This document shows, piece after piece, positions 42,927 to 57,443 of a stretch of 64,000 bases of DNA. The notes under the pieces are model-generated. The model saw only the letters and a list, made by a program, of their open reading frames with translations, made no database searches and was not told where the DNA came from. The stretch lies in contig NZ_CP043026.1 of NCBI RefSeq assembly GCF_008086545.1, positions 992,001 to 1,056,000 of the forward strand. The letters run 5' to 3'. The translations under genes and the position numbers were made by a program. Numbering within the stretch: position 1 is the first letter of the stretch; each line of letters opens with the position of its first letter. The stretch is from Spiroplasma chinense. Lineage in GTDB: Bacteria > Bacillota_I > Bacilli_A > Mycoplasmatales > Mycoplasmataceae.

Positions 42927-44378
42927 TTATCTATTTCGTTGCGTTCTTATAATACCATTTTGATTTAACATTTGGTTATCGTTTTGAAATTTTTGAACAT
43001 TTCCTTGCGGCATGTTCATATTTACAGGAACCATTTGCACGTTATTTGGTATATGATTTGGTACAAATTGTCTTTGCCCCATTTGTTGAGGAGGTAAGTT
43101 GTTTGGTACCATCCCTCTGTTTTGAACATTATTAGTTTTATTATAGTTTATTGGTCTGCCATTTACCACATTATTTTTTTGCTTTTCGTCTTTTTGAATT
43201 GTTATTGTACTTGTTTTCAAAACACTACTTGCTTTGTTTTGTTGGTGAGCAGTTACCATAGAACCACAAATTGCTGTGGTTCAAATTTCATTTGCACCTT
43301 TTACCATTGAATAATAGATAAGTGATTGTCTACTATACCTACTTTTTTTGATCAATTCTTTAAAACCAGCAATTTCAGTGATTTTTCCTGAATGATATAT
43401 ATTACATAACGCAATGTTATTTTGTAATTCTTTACCAATTTCATTGTCAACTTTTGCTATCAATTTAACTATTTCTTCTTCTATCATTTTTTTAATTTGT
43501 AAGAAGTTTAATTCAAATGTTTTTCTCTCTCTTGCGATGTATTTTCTATATATTGGAACTTGATCAATAGCGTCTGTTGAAAAGTTTATTAATTTTAATA
43601 GATACTTTTCTGCAGTATCATATTTTGCATCCAATCTAACAGCTAATGAATTAACTAAATCTTTTACCCCATAAGGTAAAGTGATTTTTTTCATTAAAGT
43701 CTCTCTTGAAAAGAAACCAATATCGATTTTTTCATTATCTCAGTTAGTTAATGCAAAAATTCTTTTAAATTCTTTTTCTGTTAAACATTGTCTTGCAAGA
43801 CTGTAGTTTTGAATATTGTAAAGATGTAATTCTTTTTCTGCTTTTTTAACTACTTCTTTATGACTGCTAAACACTTTTTTATCTATTAAGTAAACATAAG
43901 ATTCCATTTCAATAAATCTTGCTTTTATTCCAATTAGTAAATTACTTTTCTCTTGAACTCCATCTAGCTTAAAGCAAGATGGTCTTAATACAACAACTTC
44001 TTGTTTGATGTTTTTACATTTTTCTTTAGCATCTCTATACAGTGCGTTTCTATCATCATTTGTCACAATATAATTGTTTCTATCTGTGAACACTGTTGAA
44101 TAGACTCTTTTGATTGTAAGGGTATTTGTAGGGAAAACTACAGATACTCTTACAATTTTTTCATCAAATGAAGTTTCAAATGCTGTTATCATTTTTTTTA
44201 GATGACGTGCAACAGCACTTGTATCTAAAACCTCATCATTATCAGTAAGTCAGTGACCTTTTTTACGGTCTTTAAAAATAACTCTAAGCCCTAGAGTTCC
44301 AGTTCTAAATTTTCCGACAAGAAAACGGATTTCAGTTTTAGTGATTTCTACAGTTGCATAAATTTCTGGAAAATTCAT
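42927..44378 (-). CDS. Divergent FtsA-like division protein
   Basis: 483 residues between rsmH and ftsZ, the usual place of ftsA. The start MNFPEIYATVEITKTEIRFLVG fits the first strands of the actin/FtsA fold. IDIGFFSRETLMKKITLPYGV resembles the second phosphate loop and the 'G..N.T' region. GSMVTAHQQNKASS resembles the end of the FtsA core. Overall similarity is low and no full ATP-binding set can be shown. The C-terminal ~100 residues are Asn/Gln/Pro-rich and lack an evident amphipathic membrane helix. The call rests mostly on position. Confidence 0.65.
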
Positions 44379-44381
44379 TTT

Positions 44382-45326
44382 CTAACCCACCTTTTTGATC
44401 GCTCATAATTTTGCACTATGAGAACGTCTGTTGTACTCCAATTCTTCTTCACTTGGAAGTACTGGTTTTTTTATAACAAGTTCAAACTCTTTTTTTGTTT
44501 CTAAACCTGCAATTGGAAGTTTAGATAAAAATTTATCTTGTTCATTTGTTGTTTTAGCCTTAAAAAGATCTTTAATTATTTTTTCTTCATGTGATTGAAA
44601 TGTAATTACAACAAGATGCCCGTCTTTTTGTAATAATTCCAAAGACTGAATTAAAGATTTTTTTAAAACTTCAAGTTCGTTATTTACATATACTCTTAAA
44701 GCTTGAAACACTTTCTTTGCAGGGTGTTTCTTTTGTTTTAAGACTTTTTGAGGTAATGATTTTTTTATAATATCTACTAATTCAAAAGTTGAGTCAATTT
44801 CTTTGACTTCTCTTGCTTTAATAATATTTTTTGCAATTGCAAATGAGAATTTTTCATCTCCATATTTAAAGAAAATATTTGCCAATTGCTTTTCATCATA
44901 ATTGTTAACAATTTTTTTAGCAGTTAAAGTATTGTTGTTAACATCCATTCTCATGTCCAAGGTTGCATCAAAACGATAACTAAAACCTCTAGAACCTTCA
45001 TCAAACTGTGGTGATGAAACCCCTAGATCATATAATATTCCGTCAACCTTTTTTACACCTTGAATAGCTAACATTGCTTTAATGTCTGCAAAATTGCCCT
45101 CTAAGATAGTAAAATTACTTGAAACTTCATTTAGTTTCTTTTCACTTTCTTTGATTGCTTCCAAGTCTTGATCAATTGCATATAAATGCCCTTTATCAAG
45201 TTTTTTTAAAATTTCAACACTATGTCCTGCACGCCCTAATGTGCAATCCACATAAATCCCTTCGCTTTTAATGTTCAATAGCCCTATCGATTCATTAAGT
45301 AAAACTGAAATATGTTTTTGTGTCAT
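44382..45326 (-). CDS. rsmH: 16S rRNA (cytosine 1402-N4)-methyltransferase
   Basis: RsmH (MraW) methylates C1402 of 16S rRNA with SAM. The 314-residue product starts MTQKHISVLLNESIGLL and has VDCTLGRAGHSVEIL (SAM site), LYDLGVSSPQFDEGSRGFSYR, then KKVFQALRVYVNNELEVL and VVITFQSHEEKIIKD. The UGA at 44403 is Trp, so the gene runs to TAG at 44382. Its ATG overlaps the mraZ stop as TAATG. Confidence 0.96.
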
Positions 45327-45757
45327 TAATTTGCTCCGCCCAATTTTTCTGCAGCTGCATATACTTCTGCCTCATTAGTATTGGCAAGTTTTTCTTCATA
45401 TGTAGCCTTGTCTCAAATTTCAATTCTATCTCCTAGCCCTAGGATATAAACTTGTTTTGAAACTCCGATTTTATCTAATAAGTTTGTGGGTATTTTAATT
45501 CTTCCTGCACTATCAATGTTTATTTCATCAGAATTAGACAAGATTAAACGTTGAATAGTACGTGTTGATTCGTTAAAACTACTTTTTTGCCCTAATTCAG
45601 AAAGTAATTCTTCAAAAGCAGCTGGAGTTCTAAGTTCCAAGCAGTTTTCAATACCTTTTGAAACAAAAATATTGTCTCCCAATTTATTTCTTAATTTAGA
45701 AGGGACTGTAAGTCTTTGTTTATCATCTAAATTATGTTCAAATGTCCCAAGTAACAT
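45326..45757 (-). CDS. mraZ: Transcriptional regulator MraZ
   Basis: MraZ binds the promoter of its own division cluster. The 143-residue product begins MLLGTFEHNLDDKQRLTVPS and has two SpoVT/AbrB-like repeats (second around DSAGRIKIPTNLL). A GGGGGA Shine-Dalgarno fixes ATG 45757. An ATG further upstream would run through the promoter and is rejected. It is the first gene of mraZ-rsmH-ftsA-like-ftsZ-sepF. Confidence 0.95.
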
Positions 45758-45767
45758 ACAATGTCCC

Positions 45768-45818
45768 CCACTTTCTCCCACACAAATACAATTATATACC
45801 ACTTTTAAACATTTTCAA
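45768..45818 (-). promoter_or_regulatory. mraZ promoter with MraZ-type boxes
   Basis: Minus strand: -35 TTGAAA (45813-45818), 16-base spacer, -10 TATAAT (45791-45796). AAAGTGG occurs in the spacer (45799-45805) and again at 45768-45774 downstream of the -10, with TGTGG between. AAAGTG repeats are the reported MraZ site in Mollicutes, so autoregulation is likely. Confidence 0.75.
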
Positions 45819-45847
45819 TACTTTTTCACCAATTTCTCCCACCAAAG

Positions 45848-45885
45848 AAAAAAGTCATTCTAATGAATGACTTTTTTTGATAGTT
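45848..45885 (-). terminator. Terminator between the hypothetical gene and mraZ
   Basis: AAGTCATTC / GAATGACTT form a 9-bp stem with an ATTA loop and a U-rich tail on the minus strand. The hairpin overlaps the stop of the 103-residue gene. Confidence 0.85.
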
Positions 45886-46171
45886 TTGCAACTATTTCAA
45901 GATAACTTTTTTGTTCAACTTTTCTTAAGTAATCAAAAATATCATTTTTATATGTTTTTTTGATCTTATTCATGAAATTAGTATAGTGATAATAGATTGA
46001 ATTTGTTACATTCAATCCAGTAATCGGGTCTAATTTATCAATTAATTGTTCTAGATTTTCTATACCTTCATCGATTATGTCGACATTAATTTTGTTATCC
46101 ACCAAAGCAAGGCAAATTGATGATTTTACTGCCTCATCTGATATTTCTTTAAAAAAGTTTGTTGATTTCAT
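45860..46171 (-). CDS. Hypothetical protein, 103 residues
   Basis: No family is recognised. It is a soluble, mostly helical protein with no Trp, no signal and a basic C terminus (KLSKKVIH). It sits between rpmF and mraZ with its own Shine-Dalgarno (GGAGAG before ATG 46171) and terminator. Size, codon use and signals match its neighbours, so it is a real gene. Confidence 0.75.
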   Translation of the reverse strand: MKSTNFFKEISDEAVKSSICLALVDNKINVDIIDEGIENLEQLIDKLDPITGLNVTNSIYYHYTNFMNKIKKTYKNDIFDYLRKVEQKSYLEIVAKLSKKVIH

Positions 46172-46261
46172 TTTTTTCTCTCCATTCCTCTACACTATTA
46201 CTATCGTCATGGTTTTGAAAAAAATGTACACTTTTTTTAAAGAAATTTAAAAAAAGTACAA

Positions 46262-46288
46262 AAAAAAGCAACATGTTGTTGCTTTTTG
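46262..46288 (-). terminator. Terminator after rpmF
   Basis: AAGCAAC / GTTGCTT arms on the minus strand followed by eight U, four bases after the rpmF stop. Confidence 0.85.
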
Positions 46289-46291
46289 AAA

Positions 46292-46468
46292 TTAATCAAC
46301 TTTTTTAACTTCTTTGTTTTTGTAGTAACCACACTCACGGCAAACTCTGTGTGGTTTTATCATACTACCACAGTTTGGACATGAGATAATAGCTGAGCTT
46401 ACTAAAGCCAAGTGACTTCTTCTCTTGTTCTTAGCAGCTTTACTGGTTTTTCTAAATGGTACAGCCAT
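46292..46468 (-). CDS. rpmF: 50S ribosomal protein L32
   Basis: 58 residues: MAVPFRKTSKAAKNKRRSH, then ISCPNCGSMIKPHRVCRECGYY with the two CxxC pairs of the zinc-binding form, and a short basic tail. Length is standard. It follows the DUF177 gene by 14 bases, the order seen widely in Firmicutes relatives, with a GGAGG Shine-Dalgarno inside that gap. Confidence 0.96.
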   Translation of the reverse strand: MAVPFRKTSKAAKNKRRSHLALVSSAIISCPNCGSMIKPHRVCRECGYYKNKEVKKVD

Positions 46469-46482
46469 ATTTACACCTCCGG

Positions 46483-46986
46483 TTATTCTTTTTCGAAATT
46501 AAATTCCTTTAATTTGTCCCATCTCGGGTCAACTTTATTTTGTTCTTCTTGTTGGTATTCATCTTCAGACAATAGTTTAAAATCTTTACCGACAAATGAA
46601 ATTTTACCATAATTAATTGTGAAATTTATAGGAATATTTAAAACAATTTGTTCAATTGCGTATTCTTTTATGTTGAATTCTTCTCCTAAAACAACGTTAT
46701 GTTGATCATCTTCGAATGCTTCAAAGAAGTATTCGTCGTCTCATTCAACATTAAAGTCATCTAATTCCACAATGTTTCCATCTCTTGCATCAATTGCTTT
46801 AATTGAACAAGAAATATTTGCATTTACTGAGATACTTTTTATATTTTCTTGATAAGTAATTGAACCTTCGACAAATAAATTGTCTACTTTTTGTATTAAA
46901 TCATGATTATATTGATAATCTTGTTCAACATCATATTTTTCAGAAAAAACAATGTGTTTTTTTATTTCTATATCTTTTTTAAACAT
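46483..46986 (-). CDS. DUF177 (YceD-like) protein
   Basis: 167 residues with the DUF177 layout: an N-terminal beta-rich half (VFSEKYDVEQDY), NISCSIKAIDARDGNIVELDD, and a C-terminal acidic end KVDPRWDKLKEF just like the family's DPRW(D/E)xL motif. Members are linked to rRNA or ribosome assembly and nearly always precede rpmF, as here. Its ATG overlaps nothing but lies directly next to the pheT stop. Confidence 0.88.
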
Positions 46987-49395
46987 CTATTTAATCTCGA
47001 TATTTAGTTTTTTGATATTTCCAAGTAAAGCATCTCACTCTTTAGAAACATCTTCATCTTTTAATTGTTTTTCTGCTGAATTAAATTCAAATCCAATACT
47101 TACAGCTTTTAAGTTTTTGCTTTGTAAAGCTTTATCTTGGTAAATATCTACCAATTTTATATCAACAATGTAATTAATACCCTCTTTAATTTGTTTTAGA
47201 ACTTCATTATATTGTTTTTCTTCACCCAAAAGAATCGTTACATCTCTTGAAGTTTTTTGATATTTAGAAAGTTCTTTTACAGCAACTGAGTGATTAAATA
47301 CTTCATTTATTTTTGTAATGTTTAGTTCAAATGCAAAAGTTGAATCTAATTTATTAGATTGTTCGAAACGAGGATTTAATTTGAAAATAAATCCAAGCAA
47401 TTCACCTTTATATAAGATTTTTGCATTTATATGTGGGTGAATTTCATCAATTGTATTTTGCATTTGTTCAAATTTAAGTTCATCAAAATCTAATTGATAG
47501 TGACCTAAAATACTATCTAAAATACCTTTAACGTACTCATAACTTGCTTTAACATTAACATCAAATGCTTTATCTTGTAACATTTCACCACTAATTACAA
47601 CTGATAAGTGATTTTCTCTTAAGTTTTTTGCATTATAAACATCTGCAAACTCATATAATTTAACGTTTTTATTACCTTTAGAGTAATTAAAACCAGCTAT
47701 TTCAATAGCACTCAAAACTGTTGAAAGTCTATAAACTTCTCTCAATTTACTTAGTGGTGACATTAATTTAATTGGTTCTTTAATATCAAATAAGTTTCAT
47801 TTTTCAACATTTTCACCGTTTTGTAGAGAATAAGTTTTAATGTTATTAAATCCTTGTCCAATCAAGTAATTTTCAACTTGACCTTTAATTTTATTGTTTA
47901 ATTGTTTTTCTTTTGCATTTGCAGTTAAAACAACTGGTTGAGATTTTATGTTGTCATAACCATATAATCTTGCAATTTCTTCTACAATATGAGCTTCGTG
48001 AGAAATATCTGTTCTATTTTGGTCAATTGTAAATGTAAATTGACCATCTTTTTCTTCAACAACAAAATCTAAAGTTCTGAATAATGAAGTTATGTCTTTA
48101 ACAGTTAAGTTAATTCCAATGATTTCATTTATTCTTTCAAGACTAACAATTACTTTGTTTTCTTTAGCACTTGATTCTTTTTGAATTTCTAACTCACTAC
48201 TTGCCCCATATAAGCTATATTGATCAAATCAATAAATAGTTCTTTGACTTGCAAGATTGTAAAGTTTATCACTAATTGGTTTCATTCATCTTTGTAAGAA
48301 CACACCACTAGTATTGTGAGCTTTTTGTTGTTTTCTCATCAATATTGGGTCTAATGATAAGTAAATTGCCAAAACATTTTTACTATCTTTTGTTGGTAAA
48401 AATTCATGATTATAATCAACTCCAAGAGTTGAAATTACTTCATTTTCACACATAATTTGTAAATTTGTTTCAAATTTGTCATTTGAGTTATTTTTTATTT
48501 CTAACTGAGATTTTAATTTACTTGGATCTAAGAAAATAACTGGTTGACCTGTTTCAAGCGCAATAATATTTGCAAGATCTAATCAAAAGTTATCAGTTGT
48601 TTTAACATCATTAAATTTCAATCAAATATCTTGGTTTGCAAAAATATTTAAATCTCATTCATCAATTGAATGTATTTCTTTAATGTCAAACATTTGCATA
48701 GCTATTGAATTAATTTTTTTATCAATTTCTGCACTGTTTTTAAAAGAAACAGGTACATTATTAGAACTTTTTTTAGGTTCTAATTGTTTAGAAATATCAT
48801 TAATCTCTTTTTCAAAGTAATTTGCAACTTCTTTTAGCAATTGCATCGCACCCAACGCATCACTTCTATTGATTGTTAAATCAACCTCTCAAGTAGAGTC
48901 GTTAAATCCAATTAAATCCAATACATCAGTTTGTCCGATATGTGAATATTCTTCATCTTTTAAGTGAATTGAATAAATACCATCTTTTTCACTATCACTC
49001 AAAGCACTTTCACTTAATCCAATTTCTGTTAAAGCACAAATCATTCCTTCAGACATTTTTCCCTTAATTTCTCTTTTATCAAGTGTCAGTCCATTAGCAA
49101 TAGTTTTTCCAGGTTCTGCAACAATTACATATTGACCTTCTTTTACATTGTTTGCACCACAAACAATTGGAGTAACTAAATCTTCTCCTAAATCTACAAA
49201 ACAAAAGTTTAGGTGAGTTCCTTCCATTGGTGCTACATTTCCTACATGGGCTAATTTTAATTTGTCATTTAAACCTTTATAAGTTTTATAGGCATCTACT
49301 TCAAACCCAAGAGAGTTAAAAGCTTCTGTTATTTTTTCATCTTTAATTCCAGTTAGATCAATAAAGTTTTCTAACCATTTTCTTGTAATAATCAT
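46987..49395 (-). CDS. pheT: Phenylalanyl-tRNA synthetase beta chain
   Basis: 802 residues, the partner of PheS in the heterotetramer. An N-terminal tRNA-binding (OB) domain is seen (VGNVAPMEGTHLNFCFVDLG, then CGANNVKEGQYV), GKMSEGMICALTEIG, and TINRSDALGAMQLLKE. The C-terminal anticodon-binding FDX-ACB domain has SKYQKTSRDVTILLGEE. Length is normal (about 800). It begins 14 bases after pheS with a GGGGAGG Shine-Dalgarno. Confidence 0.96.
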
Positions 49396-49409
49396 CTTTT
49401 AACCTCCCC

Positions 49410-50462
49410 TTAGTTTCCAAAGAACTTAAACTGATTTAAGAACTTGATATCATTTTCATAAAAGTCTCTAATATTTTTAATTCCATATTTTAGCATAGCT
49501 ACACGTTCTACACCAATTCCAAAAGCAAGTCCTCCAACCTCTTTTGGATCTAAGCCATTAAGTTCGATAACTTCTGGTGCAATTAATCCTGAACCTAAAA
49601 TTTCAATTCAACCTGTAAATTTACAAATTTTACATCCTTTTCCTTGGCAAGTTATACAAGTGATATCCACCTCTACTGAAGGTTCGGTAAAAGGAAAGTA
49701 ACTTGGTCTCATTCTGATTTCTGTGTTTTCTGAAAACAATCTCTTACACATGTATTCTAAGATTCATTTTAGATTTGCAAAGCTTATTTTTTTACCAACA
49801 GCAAATCCATCTATTTGCATAAATTGATGAGAGTGAGTTGCATCATCATCATCACGTCTATAAACATTACCAAAACTGATTGCTGCTAAGTTTTTTTCTT
49901 TAGCACCCAATTTTGATAGATCAGTAAGCATTCTAGCTGTCATATTAGTACAGTGAGTTCTTAAAACAGTGTTATTGTCAATATAGAAAGTATCTTGCAT
50001 ATCTCTTGCCGGGTGACCTATTGGTAGGTTAAGTTTTTGGAAACAAAAATCATCAGTTTCATACTCAGTACCTGCTACCATATCAAAACCAAGTTCTGTA
50101 AAGATATCTGAAATTTCTTCAATCACAAGGTTTAGAGGGTGTTTAGAACCCATTTTAAGATTTAAACCTGGCATACTTAAATCAACTTTTTCATTTTCAA
50201 GTTGTTTTTTTAACTCTTCATGTTTAAATTTTTCATTTAATGAATTAATATGTCCAAAAATATGAGTTTTTACCTCATTCGCTTTAACTCCCACAGCTTT
50301 TTTTTCTTCAACTGCAGCACTTTTCATTGATTTTAGCACTTCATTTAACGGAGATTCTTTACCTGCATAAACTTTTTTAACTTCTTCAAGTTCAGTTGGG
50401 TTTTTAACAGATTTAATTTTCTCGTTAAAATTTTTTAAGATATTTTCCAATTGTTTTAACAT
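49410..50462 (-). CDS. pheS: Phenylalanyl-tRNA synthetase alpha chain
   Basis: 350 residues. An N-terminal coiled coil (to about 90) is followed by the class II catalytic core: [40 protein letters not shown], the [16 protein letters not shown] motif 2 region, and [20 protein letters not shown] (motif 3). [18 protein letters not shown] segment adds a four-Cys patch. It is the first gene of pheST. Confidence 0.97.
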
Positions 50463-50622
50463 GTTTATTTTCCTCTTCTATAAATATTTAAAGCATTTTT
50501 ATTATACTAAATTATTACTAAAATATAAGTATAAAGTTAAATACAATGTTTTTCTCTACCTAAAATCAAAAATGAACTTCTTTTCAACCAAATTTCTCAA
50601 AAAACTCTTGGTTCTATCATAG

Positions 50623-51144
50623 TTACTTTTCTTGCTTTAATTCGTTTATTATCTGAGAATATTTTTCATCATTTTTATTTAGGGAGTTTAAGGTTATTAA
50701 AGTTTGTTTTATTAAAGTTTTATTCAATTTATTTAACTTAAGTTCATAATAATCATCAATATCAATAAACTGTTCTTTGTATTTAATTTCACTATGTAAA
50801 TGACTGTATAAAACATATTCAACAAATACAGTATTTATAAAATCTCGTATGTTTGTGTAGAACTTTAAAAGAAAATCATTAACAATATTGGGATTTTCAA
50901 TCGTTTTTAGATCTATCAAATTAAAATATTTATTAAAAAATTGTCTTAAAACCTCTATTTTATCTTGAATATCATTTTCTTGGGTTTTATTAAATTGAGT
51001 TTTTAAATTAAATTCCAAATATGTAAAAACATCATTTACATTCACTATTTCTGGAAATCCTGTAAATTGTCATTTGAAAGTTAATTGCTCAACTTTGCTG
51101 ATATTTAAAGTTTTTGTATATTTTTCATTAAATTTTTTAAGCAT
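50623..51144 (-). CDS. Hypothetical protein, 173 residues
   Basis: No family is recognised. Soluble and mostly helical, with Asn, Lys and Leu dominating; one UGA Trp (codon 25). ATG 51144 is 7 bases after GGAGG. It lies between the 5S rRNA gene and pheS, separated from both by non-coding DNA. The 160-base gap before pheS (50463-50622) holds nothing I can name. Confidence 0.7.
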
Positions 51145-51205
51145 ACTCGAACCTCCATCGGTTATTTATAAGAAAATCTTATCATTTCAAATAGCTAAAA
51201 AAGCA

Positions 51206-51230
51206 CAAAAAAACAACTCTTTCGAGTTGT
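51206..51230 (-). terminator. Terminator of the rRNA operon
   Basis: ACAACTC / GAGTTGT stem with a GAAA loop and seven U on the minus strand, 12 bases after the 5S gene. Confidence 0.9.
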
Positions 51231-51241
51231 AGTTTGACTTT

Positions 51242-51349
51242 GAACTGGCGGTGTCCTATTTTTGCATTATACTATCGTCGGCGCAGCTGACCTTGACTTC
51301 TGTGTTCGGCATGGGAACAGGTATTACTCCAGCGCTATGGCCACCAGAT
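51242..51349 (-). rRNA. rrf: 5S ribosomal RNA
   Basis: About 107 nt. It begins TCTGGTGGCCATAGCGC, has the universal loop CCCATGCCGAACACAGAAG, and ends with GGACACCGCCAG, which pairs with the 5' end. The ends are estimated from the terminal stem. Confidence 0.95.
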
Positions 51350-51457
51350 CTTAAGTTTTTTTTGAGAGTTGGTTACAAGTAACCGAATCAACCTCTCAAA
51401 ACTGAATATTTGATTTTAAAATGTGTCTACAACAATATTCTTAGGATCTCTCTTTAG

Positions 51458-54366
<2,909 letters not shown>

Positions 54367-54650
54367 AAGAAATCCTATTGTTATAGATAATCTATAAAAA
54401 ATTAATGAAATTTTAGTTTTTCTTAGTAATTTTTAAGTTACTACTACGTTTAAATATAAATTTATGAAACGTAAGAAAAATAAAATTAATTTTTTCTCAT
54501 CAAATATTCAGTTTTCAAAGATCGATTTTTCAAAAATTGCTGCGCCTAAATGGCGCTAAAACAATCTTTGAAAACTAGATAGAACCAGAATATAATCAAA
54601 AGCTGTTTTATCGATTCGCTCAGCTTTCTCTAATCTACAGTTTACTCCAT
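54367..54650 (-). other. 16S-23S spacer with processing stems, no tRNA
   Basis: The spacer carries no tRNA gene. ACAATCTTTGAAAACTAGAT begins an arm (54564-54585) that is complementary over 22 bases to 56280-56301 upstream of 16S. ATCAAATATTCAGTTTT (54499-54515) is complementary over 17 bases to 51398-51414 downstream of 23S. These are the expected RNase III processing stalks. Confidence 0.8.
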
Positions 54651-56172
<1,522 letters not shown>

Positions 56173-56451
56173 AATTTATAATGCGAATATTTTGATTCTT
56201 GACTATATCTGTTTTATTGTTATATTTTACTCAAAAAATTGAACTTGTATTTATTGTACAAATTTAATTGGTTGTTGTTGTTCTATCTAGTTTTCAAAGA
56301 TCGTTGTTTGCCGCATTAGCGACAAGAATAAATATATCTTATTTCCAACATAATTTCAACATATTTTAGAAATATTTTGAAAATAATTTAATTTATTTTT
56401 TAGCCCTTAAATAAAGGCTTTTAACCTCCACTTAACGGCTTTTTAATAATA
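56173..56451 (-). promoter_or_regulatory. rRNA leader and probable promoter
   Basis: The leader before 16S contains the 5' arm of the 16S processing stem (56280-56301) and a hairpin AGCC-TTTATTTAA-GGGCT near 56400. A TATTAT -10 (56446-56451) lies before it; the -35 is weak. About 430 bases without a gene separate 16S from the permease gene at 56610. Confidence 0.5.
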
Positions 56452-56538
56452 GCACACTAAAATCAAAATAGTTCATTTTTTTTGAAAAAATTTAAAAAAA
56501 ATGGTAAATTTTGCATTTATTGTTACTTGTTGGGTCAA

Positions 56539-56580
56539 ATAACCAAAAAAACCAGTAAAAACTGGTTTTTTTGGTTATTT
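56539..56580. terminator. Bidirectional terminator downstream of the ABC/glycosidase cluster
   Basis: A long symmetric hairpin: AATAACCAAAAAAACCAGT and its complement around AAAA, with a GC-containing core CCAGT / ACTGG. It ends the minus-strand cluster about 30 bases after the last permease. Confidence 0.8.
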
Positions 56581-56609
56581 AAAAGTTTTATTTTATTAAA
56601 TAACAATCA

Positions 56610-57440
56610 TTATTTTTTAAGTCCGTTGTTTAATGTAACATGACTAAAATAACTAAAGCATGTTACAAAAATAAGTGAACTAAATAGTGGTCCATAAATA
56701 TACTTGAAAGATACAAAATAATTAGGATTTGCAATAATGTAATAAGTGTTGCTCAAGTTTCAAAGAGTACCACTATATGTAAGGTAATAAACTCAGTTTA
56801 CATACTTTACAGGATTCAAGTAACTTAAGATTAACACTCCCCTCATTTGAGTTAGACTGTTATGTATAAAGAAGTCTCCAAAAATAAGAATTCAAACAAT
56901 AAACAAGACCACAAAGACTTGTGCTAAGTATATATTTGTCAATCTTCCAGAAATCAATATATTAACCATTAAGATCATTAAACTAAGAATTCAAAGATTT
57001 ATAATCATTAAAATAAATGCTTTATTTCTAAAGAATCCATCAAAATATTTTAAAACCACTTTATTTATAGTAAATGAATCTAGAATACACAAAACAGAAG
57101 AACTAAAAATATACGAACTTAAAGCATATACTGAAAAAACCACAGCCATTGAGAATAAAAATTCTCATTTTTTTATACCAAAATTCTGTAATTGTCTTAG
57201 AAAAACAGTTTCTCTTCAACTTATTAAAAAGTAAGGAATAAAGGTTCCTGCAACAATAATTGAAAGACTCAAAAAAGGCCCTACAGCTATGATTTCATCA
57301 GGTTTAATAGATCTATTTATATAAAAGTAGAATAATATGATTTGTATCAATAAAGGCAATATTAAGACGTAAGCAAACATAGATCAGTTTTTAAAGTTAG
57401 ATAAGAATATGTATTTAATACATTTATTTATTTTATTCAT
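56610..57440 (-). CDS. ABC-2 type permease-like membrane protein
   Basis: 276 residues with about six hydrophobic helices and short basic loops, no signal peptide. Size and layout are those of small ABC-2 permeases, and the motif SYLNPVKYVNWVYYL resembles the NPYKYFIW segment of the permease at 60068-60922. The two probably belong to the same transporter. It starts 3 bases after the glycosidase gene. UGA codes for Trp seven or more times. The function is inferred from context. Confidence 0.65.
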
Positions 57441-57443
57441 TTT

